Shown here in pieces: positions 41,467 through 49,649 of a stretch of DNA of 51,000 bases. Where the stretch lies: positions 1-51,000 of the forward strand of contig DNMQ01000439.1 in assembly GCA_003488145.1 (NCBI GenBank), in the 5' to 3' direction. Positions within the stretch are counted from its first letter, which is position 1. Every line of letters starts with the position of its first letter. This DNA is from Pseudomonas sp. (lineage in GTDB: Bacteria > Pseudomonadota > Gammaproteobacteria > Pseudomonadales > Pseudomonadaceae). The notes beneath the pieces were generated by a model. The model was not told the DNA's origin. It made no database searches and was given only the letters and a program-made list of their open reading frames with translations. Position numbers and translations under genes: made by a program.

Positions 41467-42218
41467 ACCTGCGTCGCGGCCTGAGCCTGCTCGCCCTGCT
41501 GCTTATCGGGCTGATGCCCCTGGCAGCCCAGGCCGCTGGCGGCGAGATCACCCTGTTCAACCTGAACGATACCGAGAACGGCCAGGAGTTTTCGGTGAAG
41601 CTGCAGATACTCATCATCATGACGCTGCTCGGCTTCCTGCCGGCGATGCTGATGATGATGACCTGCTTCACCCGCTTCATCATCGTGCTGGCCATCCTGC
41701 GCCAAGCCATCGGCCTGCAGCAGAGCCCGCCGAACCAGGTGCTGATCGGCATCGCCCTGATCGTCACCCTGCTGGTGATGCGCCCGGTCTGGCAGGACAT
41801 CCACAGCCAGGCCTACGAGCCGTTCCAGAACGACGAGATCACCCTCGAACAGGCGCTGGACTCGGCCAAGGGCAGCCTCGCCGGTTTCATGCTCGCGCAG
41901 ACCAACAAGAATTCCCTGGAAACCATGGTGGCCCTGGCCGGCGAACAGCTGCCGGAAAACCTCGACGACCTGGATTTCTCGCTGCTGCTGCCGGCGTTCG
42001 TGCTCAGCGAGCTGAAGACCGCGTTCCAGCTGGGCTTCATGATCTTCGTGCCGTTTCTGGTGATCGACCTGGTGGTGGCCAGCGTGCTGATGGCGATGGG
42101 CATGATGATGCTCTCGCCGATGATGATTTCGTTGCCGTTCAAGCTGATGGTGTTCGTGCTGGTCGACGGCTGGGCGCTGTTGATGGGGACGTTGACCACC
42201 AGTATTCAGCCGTTTTAG
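41463..42218 (+). CDS. fliP: flagellar export gate protein FliP (lateral)
   Basis: 251 residues from ATG 41463. Cleavable signal peptide (LSLLALLLIGLMPLAAQAAG) followed by the FliP core with four membrane helices: LQILIIMTLLGFLPAMLMMMTCFTRFIIVLAILRQAIGLQQSPPNQVLIGIALIVTLLVMRPVW, then LLPAFVLSELKTAFQLGFMIFVPFLVIDLVVASVLMAMGMMML and the end. No fliO gene precedes it, as is usual for lateral systems. It is coupled to fliN (ATGA). It is separated from fliQ by 809 bases of repeat DNA, whereas fliP and fliQ are normally adjacent. Confidence 0.96.
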   Translation: MNLRRGLSLLALLLIGLMPLAAQAAGGEITLFNLNDTENGQEFSVKLQILIIMTLLGFLPAMLMMMTCFTRFIIVLAILRQAIGLQQSPPNQVLIGIALIVTLLVMRPVWQDIHSQAYEPFQNDEITLEQALDSAKGSLAGFMLAQTNKNSLETMVALAGEQLPENLDDLDFSLLLPAFVLSELKTAFQLGFMIFVPFLVIDLVVASVLMAMGMMMLSPMMISLPFKLMVFVLVDGWALLMGTLTTSIQPF

Positions 42219-42368
42219 GTGATGGGGATGAAAGCGTTGGCCGTGCGGTGGGGTTTGGAGAGTGGGGAGGCAGGGCGCGTTTGTGAGAGCGACCTTGGCT
42301 GCGATGCCCTACCTTTGTCGGCCCAAACACCGGCATTCGGCGCTACGCTTTCCTCGGCTGGGACTACA

Positions 42369-42590
42369 GGTTGCGCCTCGCACGGCGCGTCACTTTTTCT
42401 TGTCTGGCCAAGAAAAAGTAACCAAAAAGAAGGCCACCCCTACATCCGGGTTTTGCTGCGCAAAACTTCCCTCGCTTCGGCGCTGCTCCGGGGGTCGTCG
42501 CGAAGGGCCATCCCTGGCCCATCGCTCCTCGCTCGGCATCCATGCCTCGCGACCCCCTACGCAACGCCTACGCTCGGCCTCCTGAAGGGG
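42369..42590 (+). repeat. intergenic repeat, left copy
   Basis: About 222 bases. In order: a GC-rich hairpin (GCGCCTCGCACGGCGC), a perfect 11-base hairpin ACTTTTTCTTG/CAAGAAAAAGT (42392-42402 with 42409-42419), AACCAAAAAG, an ATCCGGGT segment, a nested palindrome around AAGGGCCATCC, GGCATCCATGCC, and an end CTCGGCCTCCTGAAGGGG. The same order of words, reversed, occurs in the right copy. The pattern resembles dispersed intergenic repeats of pseudomonads and xanthomonads (from memory). Spurious short ORFs arise from it. Confidence 0.8.
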
Positions 42591-42686
42591 ATTAGAGACC
42601 GAGGTGCCTGGAAGTGTCCAAGCAACGAAAGCAAAAAATCGATTCGCTTGTTCCTACGCGCACGGCCTGACAGGCGACACCAACCC

Positions 42687-42919
42687 CCCCTTTCAGTAGG
42701 CCGAATGGAATCCGCGTGGAGGAGAGCGAGCGGCATGGATGCCGCGAGAGGCGTAAAGGGCCATGGATGGCCCTTGTACGCCGGCCCCCGGAGCGTGGAT
42801 GGAATGAGGGAAGTCGAGCGCAGCGAGACCCGGATGGAGGGGCAAGACTTTTTGGTTCCTTTTGGGGGGCCGGCCATCCGGGCGACTGCCAAAAGGGACT
42901 CGCCCAGCAGGGCGAAACC
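42687..42919 (-). repeat. intergenic repeat, right copy (inverted)
   Basis: About 233 bases, in opposite orientation to the left copy. Read on the minus strand it shows GTTTCGCCCTGCTGGGCGAG, a CCTTTTGG/CCAAAAGG hairpin, AACCAAAAAG, CCATCCGGGT, CTCCGGGGG, AAGGGCCATCCATGGCCC, GGCATCCATGCC and TTCGGCCTACTGAAAGGGG, in the same order as the left copy but with many differences. The two copies are therefore old or drawn from different family members, and they could fold as one large cruciform or RNA hairpin. Confidence 0.8.
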
Positions 42920-43027
42920 AATGCGCCTGCCAACTAGGTCAATAGGGCTCACTCAGCGAACCCAAAGCCCAAACGCTTTGCACGCCGCAACGCCAAGCGG
43001 CACGCAAACCACCTCCCTGGTGCCCCA

Positions 43028-43300
43028 ATGCTGACCCCCGACACCGCCGTCCATATCGTCTCCAACGCCATCCACGTGATCGTCCTGGTGGTCTGCGTGC
43101 TGATCGTCCCGAGCCTGCTCGGCGGCCTCTTGATCAGCATTTTCCAGGCCGCCACCCAGATCAACGAACAGATGCTGAGCTTCCTCCCACGTCTGCTCAT
43201 CACCCTCGGCATGCTGGTGTTCGCCGGGCACTGGATCCTGCGCACGCTGAGCGATCTGTTTATCGAAACCTTCCAGCAGGCGGGTCGCCTGGTCGGCTGA
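43028..43300 (+). CDS. fliQ: flagellar export gate protein FliQ (lateral)
   Basis: 90 residues with the two membrane helices of FliQ: AIHVIVLVVCVLIVPSLLGGLLISIFQAATQINEQMLSFLPRLLITLGMLVFAGHWILRTLSDLFIETF. The motif IFQAATQINEQ is the family hallmark. It joins FliP and FliR in the export gate. The ribosome site before ATG 43028 is weak, and the repeat insert lies directly upstream, so its translation may depend on a new leader. fliR follows 3 bases later. Confidence 0.95.
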   Translation: MLTPDTAVHIVSNAIHVIVLVVCVLIVPSLLGGLLISIFQAATQINEQMLSFLPRLLITLGMLVFAGHWILRTLSDLFIETFQQAGRLVG

Positions 43301-43303
43301 ATC

Positions 43304-44101
43304 ATGCCCAACGATCCCCTGATGCACGCCGGCCAATACCTGCAATCGCTGCTCGCCTACTGGTGGCCGTTCTGCCGGATCATGGCCGTGTTCAGCCTGG
43401 CGCCGATGTTCAGTCACAAGGCGATCAGCGTGCGTGTACGCATCCTCCTGGCGCTGGCGCTGACCCTGGTGCTGGGCGCGGCGTTGCCGGCGCCGCCCAA
43501 TCTCGACCCGCTGTCGCTGGCTGGCATGCTGGCTTCCATCGAGCAGATCGCCATGGGACTGCTGCTGGGCCTGGCGCTGCTGCTGGTGTTCACGGTGTTC
43601 ACGCTGATCGGCGATGTGGTCTCGACCCAGCTCGGCTTGTCCATGGCGGTGTTCAACGACCCCATGAACGGCGTGTCCTCGGCGTCGATCATCTACCAGC
43701 TGTACTTCATCCTGCTCGCGCTGCTGTTCTTCGCCATCGACGGCCATCTGGTCACGGTGAGCATCATCTACCAGAGCTTCGTCTACTGGCCGATCGGCAG
43801 CGGGCTGTTCTACGACGGCCTGCAGACCATCGCCTGGTCGATGGCCTGGGTGATCTCGGCCGCGCTGCTGATCGCCCTGCCGATCGTCTTCTGCATGACC
43901 CTGGTGCAGTTCTGCTTCGGCCTGCTCAATCGCATCTCGCCGGCGATGAACCTGTTCTCGCTGGGCTTTCCCATGGCGATCCTGGCCGGTCTGTCGCTGA
44001 TTTACCTGACCCTGCCGAACCTTGCCGAGGCTTACCTGCATCTGACCCGCGACCTGCTGGACAAGATCGGCGTACTGCTCAGGAGCAGCGGCCATGTCTG
44101 A
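43304..44101 (+). CDS. fliR: flagellar export gate protein FliR (lateral)
   Basis: 265 residues with about six membrane helices (YWWPFCRIMAVFSLAPMFSH, ILLALALTLVLGAALPAPP, GLLLGLALLLVFTVFTLIGDVVSTQLGLSMAVFNDP, YQLYFILLALLFFAIDGHLVTVSIIYQSF, and others). The GxxLxS/FDP-like core and end LAEAYLHLTRDLLDKIG are typical. It forms the gate complex with FliP and FliQ. The last 8 bases overlap flhB. Confidence 0.95.
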   Translation: MPNDPLMHAGQYLQSLLAYWWPFCRIMAVFSLAPMFSHKAISVRVRILLALALTLVLGAALPAPPNLDPLSLAGMLASIEQIAMGLLLGLALLLVFTVFTLIGDVVSTQLGLSMAVFNDPMNGVSSASIIYQLYFILLALLFFAIDGHLVTVSIIYQSFVYWPIGSGLFYDGLQTIAWSMAWVISAALLIALPIVFCMTLVQFCFGLLNRISPAMNLFSLGFPMAILAGLSLIYLTLPNLAEAYLHLTRDLLDKIGVLLRSSGHV

Positions 44102-45236
44102 GCAGAACAGCAGTCAGGAAAAGACCGAAGAGGCCTCCGAGCAGAAACTCAAGAAGAGTCGCGACGACGGCCAGGTAACCCGCTCCAAGGACGTCGCCAC
44201 CACCGTTTCGCTGCTGGCCACGCTGTTGCTGCTCAAGCTCAGCGCCGGACTGTTCCTCGACGGCATGCAGCAGAGCTTCAGCTACTCCTACATCGACTTT
44301 CATCAGAGCGAGATCGGCATCGACGATGTGCAGGTGATCCTGCTGCACAACCTGCTGGTGTTCATCAGCGTGCTGCTGCCGCTGCTGCTGACGCCGATCC
44401 TGGTCATCGTGTTCGCCCTGGTGCCGGGCGGCTGGGTGTTCGCCTCGAAGAATTTCGCGCCGAACTTCGGCAAGCTCAACCCCATCACCGGGCTGAGGCG
44501 GATGGTCGGCGCGCAGAACTGGAGCGAGCTGGCCAAGTCGCTGCTGAAGATTTCCGCGCTGCTCGGCATCGCCGCCTGGCAGCTGTCCTACGCCGCGCCA
44601 CGGCTGATCGCACTGCAGCGCACGGACATCTTCAGCGCCATCGGTGGCGCCTTCTCGCTGACCTTCGACCTGGCGATCTCGCTGCTGCTGGTGTTCGTGC
44701 TGTTCTCTTTCATCGACATCCCGCTGCAGCGCTTCTTTTTCCTGAAGAAAATGCGCATGACCAAGCAGGAGCGCAAGGAAGAGCACAAGAACCAGGAAGG
44801 TCGGCCCGAGGTGAAGGCGCGCATCAAGCAGCTGCAGCGCCAGCTCGCGCAGCGGCAGATCACCAAGGTGATCAAGGATGCCGACGTGGTGATCGTCAAC
44901 CCGACCCACTATGCCGTGGCGCTCAAATACGACCCGAAGAAGGCCGAAACGCCGTTCGTCATCGCCCGCGGCGTCGATGAAATGGCCCTGTACATCCGCA
45001 AGATGGCCCAGACCAACGCGCTGGAAGTAATCGAGCTGCCACCGCTGGCCCGCGCGATCTACTACAGCACCCAGGTCAACCAGCAGATTCCCGCACCGCT
45101 CTATACAGCGGTGGCCCATGTGCTGACCTACATCCTCCAGCTCAAGGCCTGGAGGCAGGGCAGACGCCAGGGCAAACCGGCACTGGCCAGCAACATCCAC
45201 ATCCCCGAAGAACTGTTCAACCGAGCGCGCTCATGA
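44094..45236 (+). CDS. flhB: flagellar export switch protein FlhB (lateral)
   Basis: 380 residues. N-terminal SQEKTEEASEQKLKKSRDDGQVTRSKDV is the family start, followed by four membrane helices, and the cytoplasmic domain contains the self-cleavage site NPTH (Asn269-Pro270) in DADVVIVNPTHYAVALKYD. Cleavage, prompted by FliK, changes export from rod-hook to filament substrates. The ATG of flhA overlaps its stop (ATGA). The gene is full length for the family. Confidence 0.97.
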   Translation: MSEQNSSQEKTEEASEQKLKKSRDDGQVTRSKDVATTVSLLATLLLLKLSAGLFLDGMQQSFSYSYIDFHQSEIGIDDVQVILLHNLLVFISVLLPLLLTPILVIVFALVPGGWVFASKNFAPNFGKLNPITGLRRMVGAQNWSELAKSLLKISALLGIAAWQLSYAAPRLIALQRTDIFSAIGGAFSLTFDLAISLLLVFVLFSFIDIPLQRFFFLKKMRMTKQERKEEHKNQEGRPEVKARIKQLQRQLAQRQITKVIKDADVVIVNPTHYAVALKYDPKKAETPFVIARGVDEMALYIRKMAQTNALEVIELPPLARAIYYSTQVNQQIPAPLYTAVAHVLTYILQLKAWRQGRRQGKPALASNIHIPEELFNRARS

Positions 45237-47329
45237 GCCTGATGCAGAAACTGACGCCGACCTTCCGCAGTGGCCGGATCGGCATTCCGCTGATCATCCT
45301 GTCGATTCTGGCGATGATCATCCTGCCGCTGCCGCCGCAGCTGCTGGATATCCTGTTCACCTTCAACATCGCCATGGCAGTGCTGGTGTTGCTGGTCAGC
45401 GTATCGTCGAAGAGCCCGCTGGACTTCTCACTGTTCCCCACGGTGATCCTGGTCACCACGCTGATGCGCCTGACGCTGAACGTCGCCTCGACCCGCGTGG
45501 TGCTGCTCGAAGGCCACTCGGGCACGGGCGCCGCGGGCAAGGTGATCGAGGCCTTTGGCGAGGTGGTGATTGGAGGCAACTTCATCGTCGGCCTAGTGGT
45601 GTTCGTGATCCTGATGATCATCAACTTCATCGTCATCACCAAGGGCGGCGAGCGGATATCCGAAGTCACCGCGCGTTTCACTCTGGACGCCCTGCCCGGC
45701 AAGCAGATGGCCATCGACGCCGATCTCAATGCCGGCCTGCTGACCCAGGAAGATGCCAAGGCGCGGCGCCAGGAAGTGGCCAAGGAAGCCGACTTCTACG
45801 GTGCCATGGACGGCGCCTCGAAGTTCGTCCGCGGCGATGCCATCGCCGGCATCCTGATCCTGCTGATCAACCTCTTCGGCGGTTTCGCCATCGGCGTGTT
45901 CGTCCACGATCTGGCCGCCGGCGAGGCGTTCAAACAGTACGCCCTGCTGACCATCGGTGACGGCCTGGTGGCGCAGATTCCGGCGCTGCTCTTGTCAACT
46001 GCCGCAGCGATCATCGTTACCCGCATCAACGAATCCAGCGATATCACCAGCCAGGTACAGCGCCAGCTGCTGGCCAACCCGGCCTCGCTGTACACCGTGG
46101 CCGGAATACTCTTCGTGCTTGGCATGGTGCCGGGCATGCCGCACCTGGCATTCATCGGTTTCGCCGCACTGATCGCCTTCATCGCCTGGCGCGTATCGCT
46201 GCACGAGCCACCAGCCGCCGGTGCCGATCTCAAGGACATCCAGGCCATCGGCCAGGCGATGGACAAGGAAAAGGCGCAATCGCTGGCCTGGGAAGACATC
46301 CCGCTGGTCGAACGGCTGTCGGTATCGCTCGGCTACAAGCTGGTCGGGCTGGTCAACGAAGCCTCCGGTGCACCGCTGCCGGCGCGGGTACGCGGCGTGC
46401 GCCAGACGCTGTCCGAGCACCTCGGATTTCTGCTTCCGGAAGTGCAGATCCGCGACAGCCTCAGGCTCAAGGCCTCGCAGTACGACATCTACATCAACGG
46501 CGAGAAGATCGACGGCGCCGAGCTGCACGCCGACCGCCTGATGGCGATTCCGTCGCCGGAGCTGTACGGCGAGATCGACGGCATCCTCGGCACCGACCCG
46601 GCCTATCGCATGCAGGTGGTATGGATCCAGCCGACGGACAAGTCCCGTGCGCTGAACCTCGGCTATCAGGTGATCGACTGCGCCAGCGTCATCGCCACGC
46701 ACCTGAACAAGGTGATCCGCGAGCATCTGCCGGACCTGTTCAAGCACGACGACGTCGAGCATCTGATGCAGCGCCTGACAGTACAGGCTCCGAAGCTCGC
46801 CGAAAGCCTGAAAGCCGCCCTGAGCTACACCCAACAGATGCGTGTGTACCGTCAGCTGTTGCTGGAAGAAGTGCCGCTGCGGGACATCGAAACCATCGCC
46901 AGCACCCTGCTCGAATGCAGCGAGACCACCAAGGACCCGGTGCTGCTGGCCGCCGACGTGCGCTACGCGCTGCGCCGCAGCATCGTTTCGATGGTCGCCG
47001 GCGACCGTCGTGAACTGGGCGTGTTCGTGCTGGAAAATGCGCTGGAAAACACCTTGCTCAACGCCCTGGCCATCGCTCAGCAGGCGGGGCCGGTAAGCCT
47101 GGACAACATTCCGGTGGAACCGAGCCTGCTCAACCAGCTGCAGAACAGCATGCCGGTAGTGAAGGAAAAACTGCGCAAGGACGGCCATCCGCCGATCCTC
47201 ACCGTGATGCCGCAGCTGCGTCCGTTACTCGCGCGTTACGCCCGCGTGTTCAGCCCCGGGTTGCACGTGCTCTCGCAGAACGAGATTCCTGACCGCGTCG
47301 GCGTCAACATTCTCGGCACCCTCGGCTAA
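45233..47329 (+). CDS. flhA: flagellar export apparatus protein FlhA (lateral)
   Basis: 698 residues, normal length. N-terminal part has eight membrane helices with the FHIPEP motif region (VSVSSKSPLDFSLFPTVILVTTLMRLTLNVASTRVVLLEGH, then VVFVILMIINFIVITKGGERISEVTARFTLDALPGKQMAIDADLNAGLLTQEDAKARRQEV). The C-terminal cytoplasmic part (about 345-690) binds chaperone-substrate complexes. It is the last gene of the fliM-flhA operon and converges with the PilZ gene 13 bases away. No defect was seen. Confidence 0.97.
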   Translation: MSLMQKLTPTFRSGRIGIPLIILSILAMIILPLPPQLLDILFTFNIAMAVLVLLVSVSSKSPLDFSLFPTVILVTTLMRLTLNVASTRVVLLEGHSGTGAAGKVIEAFGEVVIGGNFIVGLVVFVILMIINFIVITKGGERISEVTARFTLDALPGKQMAIDADLNAGLLTQEDAKARRQEVAKEADFYGAMDGASKFVRGDAIAGILILLINLFGGFAIGVFVHDLAAGEAFKQYALLTIGDGLVAQIPALLLSTAAAIIVTRINESSDITSQVQRQLLANPASLYTVAGILFVLGMVPGMPHLAFIGFAALIAFIAWRVSLHEPPAAGADLKDIQAIGQAMDKEKAQSLAWEDIPLVERLSVSLGYKLVGLVNEASGAPLPARVRGVRQTLSEHLGFLLPEVQIRDSLRLKASQYDIYINGEKIDGAELHADRLMAIPSPELYGEIDGILGTDPAYRMQVVWIQPTDKSRALNLGYQVIDCASVIATHLNKVIREHLPDLFKHDDVEHLMQRLTVQAPKLAESLKAALSYTQQMRVYRQLLLEEVPLRDIETIASTLLECSETTKDPVLLAADVRYALRRSIVSMVAGDRRELGVFVLENALENTLLNALAIAQQAGPVSLDNIPVEPSLLNQLQNSMPVVKEKLRKDGHPPILTVMPQLRPLLARYARVFSPGLHVLSQNEIPDRVGVNILGTLG

Positions 47330-47342
47330 CGGAGCGCGGTCG

Positions 47343-47684
47343 TCAGTAGAGCTTGCGTCGTTGCGGTGCCTGTTCGGCAACCAGCGCGGTGAACTCGGCG
47401 GAGGGCCGGTCCAGGGCGAAGCCCATTTCGAAGCTGTCGCGGCGTGAATCCTTGCGCGACCACTGGCAGATCACCACAGCCTCGACCTGCCGGACACGCT
47501 CGCCGTGACCCGGCACATGCAGCACCATCTCATAGCAGCCGCCCACCGCGAGTGGCTGGCTGGCGACCAGGCGAAGCCCTCCCAGCGAGAGGTCGGCGAC
47601 ATAGCCCATGGGTTCGCCATTCAAACGGTTGCTGACCTGGATGCGGCTGATATGGCGGAAGCTGAAGCGACTGTGTTGGCGCAT
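47343..47684 (-). CDS. PilZ-domain (c-di-GMP binding) protein
   Basis: 113 residues from ATG 47684; the longer frame to 47753 starts in a non-conserved region. Both PilZ signature parts are present: RxxxR (RFSFR, near residue 6-10) and DxSxxG (ADLSLGGLRL, about 30-39). The C-terminal strand ends FEMGFALDRPSAEFTALVAEQ. Such proteins bind cyclic di-GMP and often act on motility. It lies tail to tail with flhA and could belong to the motility locus or just sit beside it. The PilZ motifs are clear; the target is unknown. Confidence 0.82.
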   Translation of the reverse strand: MRQHSRFSFRHISRIQVSNRLNGEPMGYVADLSLGGLRLVASQPLAVGGCYEMVLHVPGHGERVRQVEAVVICQWSRKDSRRDSFEMGFALDRPSAEFTALVAEQAPQRRKLY

Positions 47685-47801
47685 GCCCGTTGCTCGGCAG
47701 ATGGCAGTGATAGAGCCAGCAGGCGACCCATTGCCGACAAAAATTAAGCGCACTCGCCCTGATCAGCCAAACCCTGCGATCCAGATCAGCCCCTTCGTTG
47801 A

Positions 47802-48014
47802 TCAAGGCTTGCGTTGCGACTCGCGCGAGGCGTTCTCTTCGCTCACCTCCTCGGCCAGGCCCGGCGGCACGTTGTAGGCGCCGCCGGGTACGTCGGCTTC
47901 GTCACCACCGGCGACCTCGCCCTGGGTGGACGTGGTTTCCGGATTCTGCTCGTGGGCGTCGCCGCTCTGGTCGATGGACTCGATGCTCTCGCGACCCTGG
48001 TCGTTCTGACTCAT
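47802..48014 (-). CDS. small acidic hydrophilic protein of unknown function
   Basis: 70 residues, rich in Glu, Asp, Ser, Gln and Gly and without hydrophobic core or cysteine (MSQNDQGRESIESIDQSGD ... EEVSEENASRESQRKP). No family recognised. An AGGAGCAG ribosome site 6 bases before ATG 48014 supports translation. Such disordered proteins are common in pseudomonads, sometimes as stress or desiccation proteins, but nothing in the sequence proves that. It stands alone between the PilZ gene and the iron redox enzyme gene. Confidence 0.65.
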   Translation of the reverse strand: MSQNDQGRESIESIDQSGDAHEQNPETTSTQGEVAGGDEADVPGGAYNVPPGLAEEVSEENASRESQRKP

Positions 48015-48204
48015 CAGCTGCTCCTCGCGTACCTGTGGCCATGCCCGGCCCGTCCGGGTGGCTCTATCGATTGGGAGGAGACGTGGCGGCGGAAGTTGCA
48101 GCGTAACGGCGCTTTTCTGGACCGATGGCCGCTCGGCGGTGCAGCTGAACTAAACCACAGGCCCGGCAGCCAAAACTGGACTAGAACTGCCATAGAACAG
48201 AATC

Positions 48205-49626
48205 ATGCAACTGACTTCTCGCAGCCTGCCGATCACTCCTGCCCTTCACCCGGAGCAGGATCAGCCCTCACGGGCGCTGTACTTCGCCCTTGCCCGCGAG
48301 GTCGACGCGCAATCACGCGACAGCGCTGCGGAGTACCTGCGTGCGCAGCTCGAGGCCGCCGCTGCGCTGCCGTCCGACCTGCCGGAGGACCCGGCCAGCC
48401 TGGAAGCCTGGGTCATGCGGCGCACCGAAGTGGTCGGACGCCAGTATCAGGCTTACCTGGACCAGCGCCGTGCCGGCGGTCCGCGCCGCTATTTCGCCAG
48501 CAAGGCCCATGCTCTGCATTTCCTCCGCGGGGTGGCACCGACCAAGCTGGTCGATGGCGCCTGGCTCTATGGCCTGCTGCAGCGCTGGGACGATGCGCGC
48601 TTCACCGCGCTGATCCAGACCTATCTGGAAGAGCTCGGCGAAGGCCTGCCGGAGAAGAACCATGTGGTGCTCTACCGCAAGCTGCTGGCCAGCCAGGGCT
48701 GCGATGACTGGCAGGAGCTGGACGACGAGCACTTCGTCCAGGGCGCCATCCAGCTGGCACTGGCCGAGCATGCCGAGCAGTTCCTGCCGGAAGTGATCGG
48801 CTTCAACCTGGGCTACGAACAGTTACCGCTGCACCTGCTGATCACCGCCTACGAGCTGACCGAGCTGGGCATCGACCCCTACTACTTCACCCTGCATGTC
48901 ACCGTCGACAACGCCGACAACGGCCACGCCAAGAAAGCCGTGCAGGGCGTGCTGGATGCCTTGCCGCAGGTCGGCGACAGCGCGGAGTTCTATCGACGGG
49001 TGCGCAACGGCTACCGGCTCAACGACCTCGGCGCCAGCACCGTCTCGGTGATCGGCGACTTCGATCTGTCTCGGGAGGTGCAGCGCATCCTCGAGAAGAA
49101 GGCGGCGGTCGGCCAGTTCGTACACTCCGACTACTGCCGTTTCGAAGGCCGCACGGTCAATCAGTGGCTGGCCGAGGACGTCGAACAGTTTCTCTCCGTG
49201 CTGGACAAGCGCGGCTGGATCAAGCGCGGCCATGACCCGCAGGAAAGCCGCTTCTGGCAGCTGATCGCCGGCGAACAGGCGCCGATGTTCGGCGTCTTCA
49301 GCGCCTATGAACAGCAGATGATCCATGACTGGATCGCCGGAGACTGGCAGGCCGACAGCAAGCGCAGCCCGCGCGGCGCGCTGCTGCAGCGGCAGGCGCT
49401 GTTCAACGCGCGCCGCGCGCCACAGGAGCCGAGCGCACCGCAACCGGCGGAATCCGTCAGCGGCAACGATTTCGACGAGGAACTGCAGCTGCTCGAGCAG
49501 CAGGTGGCGCGCCTGCCCGATCGCGCCGCGCGCATGCGCCTGCTGCTGCCACTGCTCGCTCCGCAACGCCACCACACCGCCGCCGGCCTGCTGGCCACGC
49601 GGCTGTTCAACGGACTGTTCAACTGA
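48205..49626 (+). CDS. iron-containing redox enzyme (haem-oxygenase-like fold)
   Basis: 473 residues. The helical core shows the motif pair of haem-oxygenase-like diiron proteins: EELGEGLPEKNHVVLY (helix with Glu142/143 and His153) and LHVTVDNADNGHAKKAV (His231, Asp235, His241). These residues are the type that binds two iron atoms in the family. The N-terminal 90 and C-terminal 140 residues are additional helical parts. The family does oxidative reactions on varied substrates; this one's substrate is unknown. The methyltransferase gene 23 bases downstream on the same strand probably belongs to the same unit. No transport or peptide gene that would suggest a natural product pathway is in view. 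Confidence 0.75.
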   Translation: MQLTSRSLPITPALHPEQDQPSRALYFALAREVDAQSRDSAAEYLRAQLEAAAALPSDLPEDPASLEAWVMRRTEVVGRQYQAYLDQRRAGGPRRYFASKAHALHFLRGVAPTKLVDGAWLYGLLQRWDDARFTALIQTYLEELGEGLPEKNHVVLYRKLLASQGCDDWQELDDEHFVQGAIQLALAEHAEQFLPEVIGFNLGYEQLPLHLLITAYELTELGIDPYYFTLHVTVDNADNGHAKKAVQGVLDALPQVGDSAEFYRRVRNGYRLNDLGASTVSVIGDFDLSREVQRILEKKAAVGQFVHSDYCRFEGRTVNQWLAEDVEQFLSVLDKRGWIKRGHDPQESRFWQLIAGEQAPMFGVFSAYEQQMIHDWIAGDWQADSKRSPRGALLQRQALFNARRAPQEPSAPQPAESVSGNDFDEELQLLEQQVARLPDRAARMRLLLPLLAPQRHHTAAGLLATRLFNGLFN

Positions 49627-49649
49627 AGGCACCACCAAGGAACGCGACG

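Larger units (their letters stand above)
42219..43027. other. long non-coding insert between fliP and fliQ
   Basis: 809 bases inside the export-gate operon, with open frames in many directions that I judge to be high-GC artefacts. The middle consists of two diverged inverted copies of a repeat (42369-42590 and 42687-42919) around a 96-base spacer. The left flank (42219-42368) and right flank (42920-43027) hold no clear signal; the fliQ start has a poor ribosome site, so normal coupling with fliP is lost. Confidence 0.75.

Noticed and set aside
42392-42419. AAAAAG-type hairpin in the left repeat as an intrinsic terminator for fliP
   Set aside because: The stem is A/T-rich and is not followed by a T-run, so it is listed as part of the repeat and not as a terminator.
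42219-43034. Open frames in the fliP-fliQ insert, including 42219-43034 plus, 42364-42564 minus and 42592-42933 minus
   Set aside because: They arise from GC-rich inverted repeats, differ between the two copies, have no ribosome sites or domains, and are of the type often misannotated in pseudomonads.
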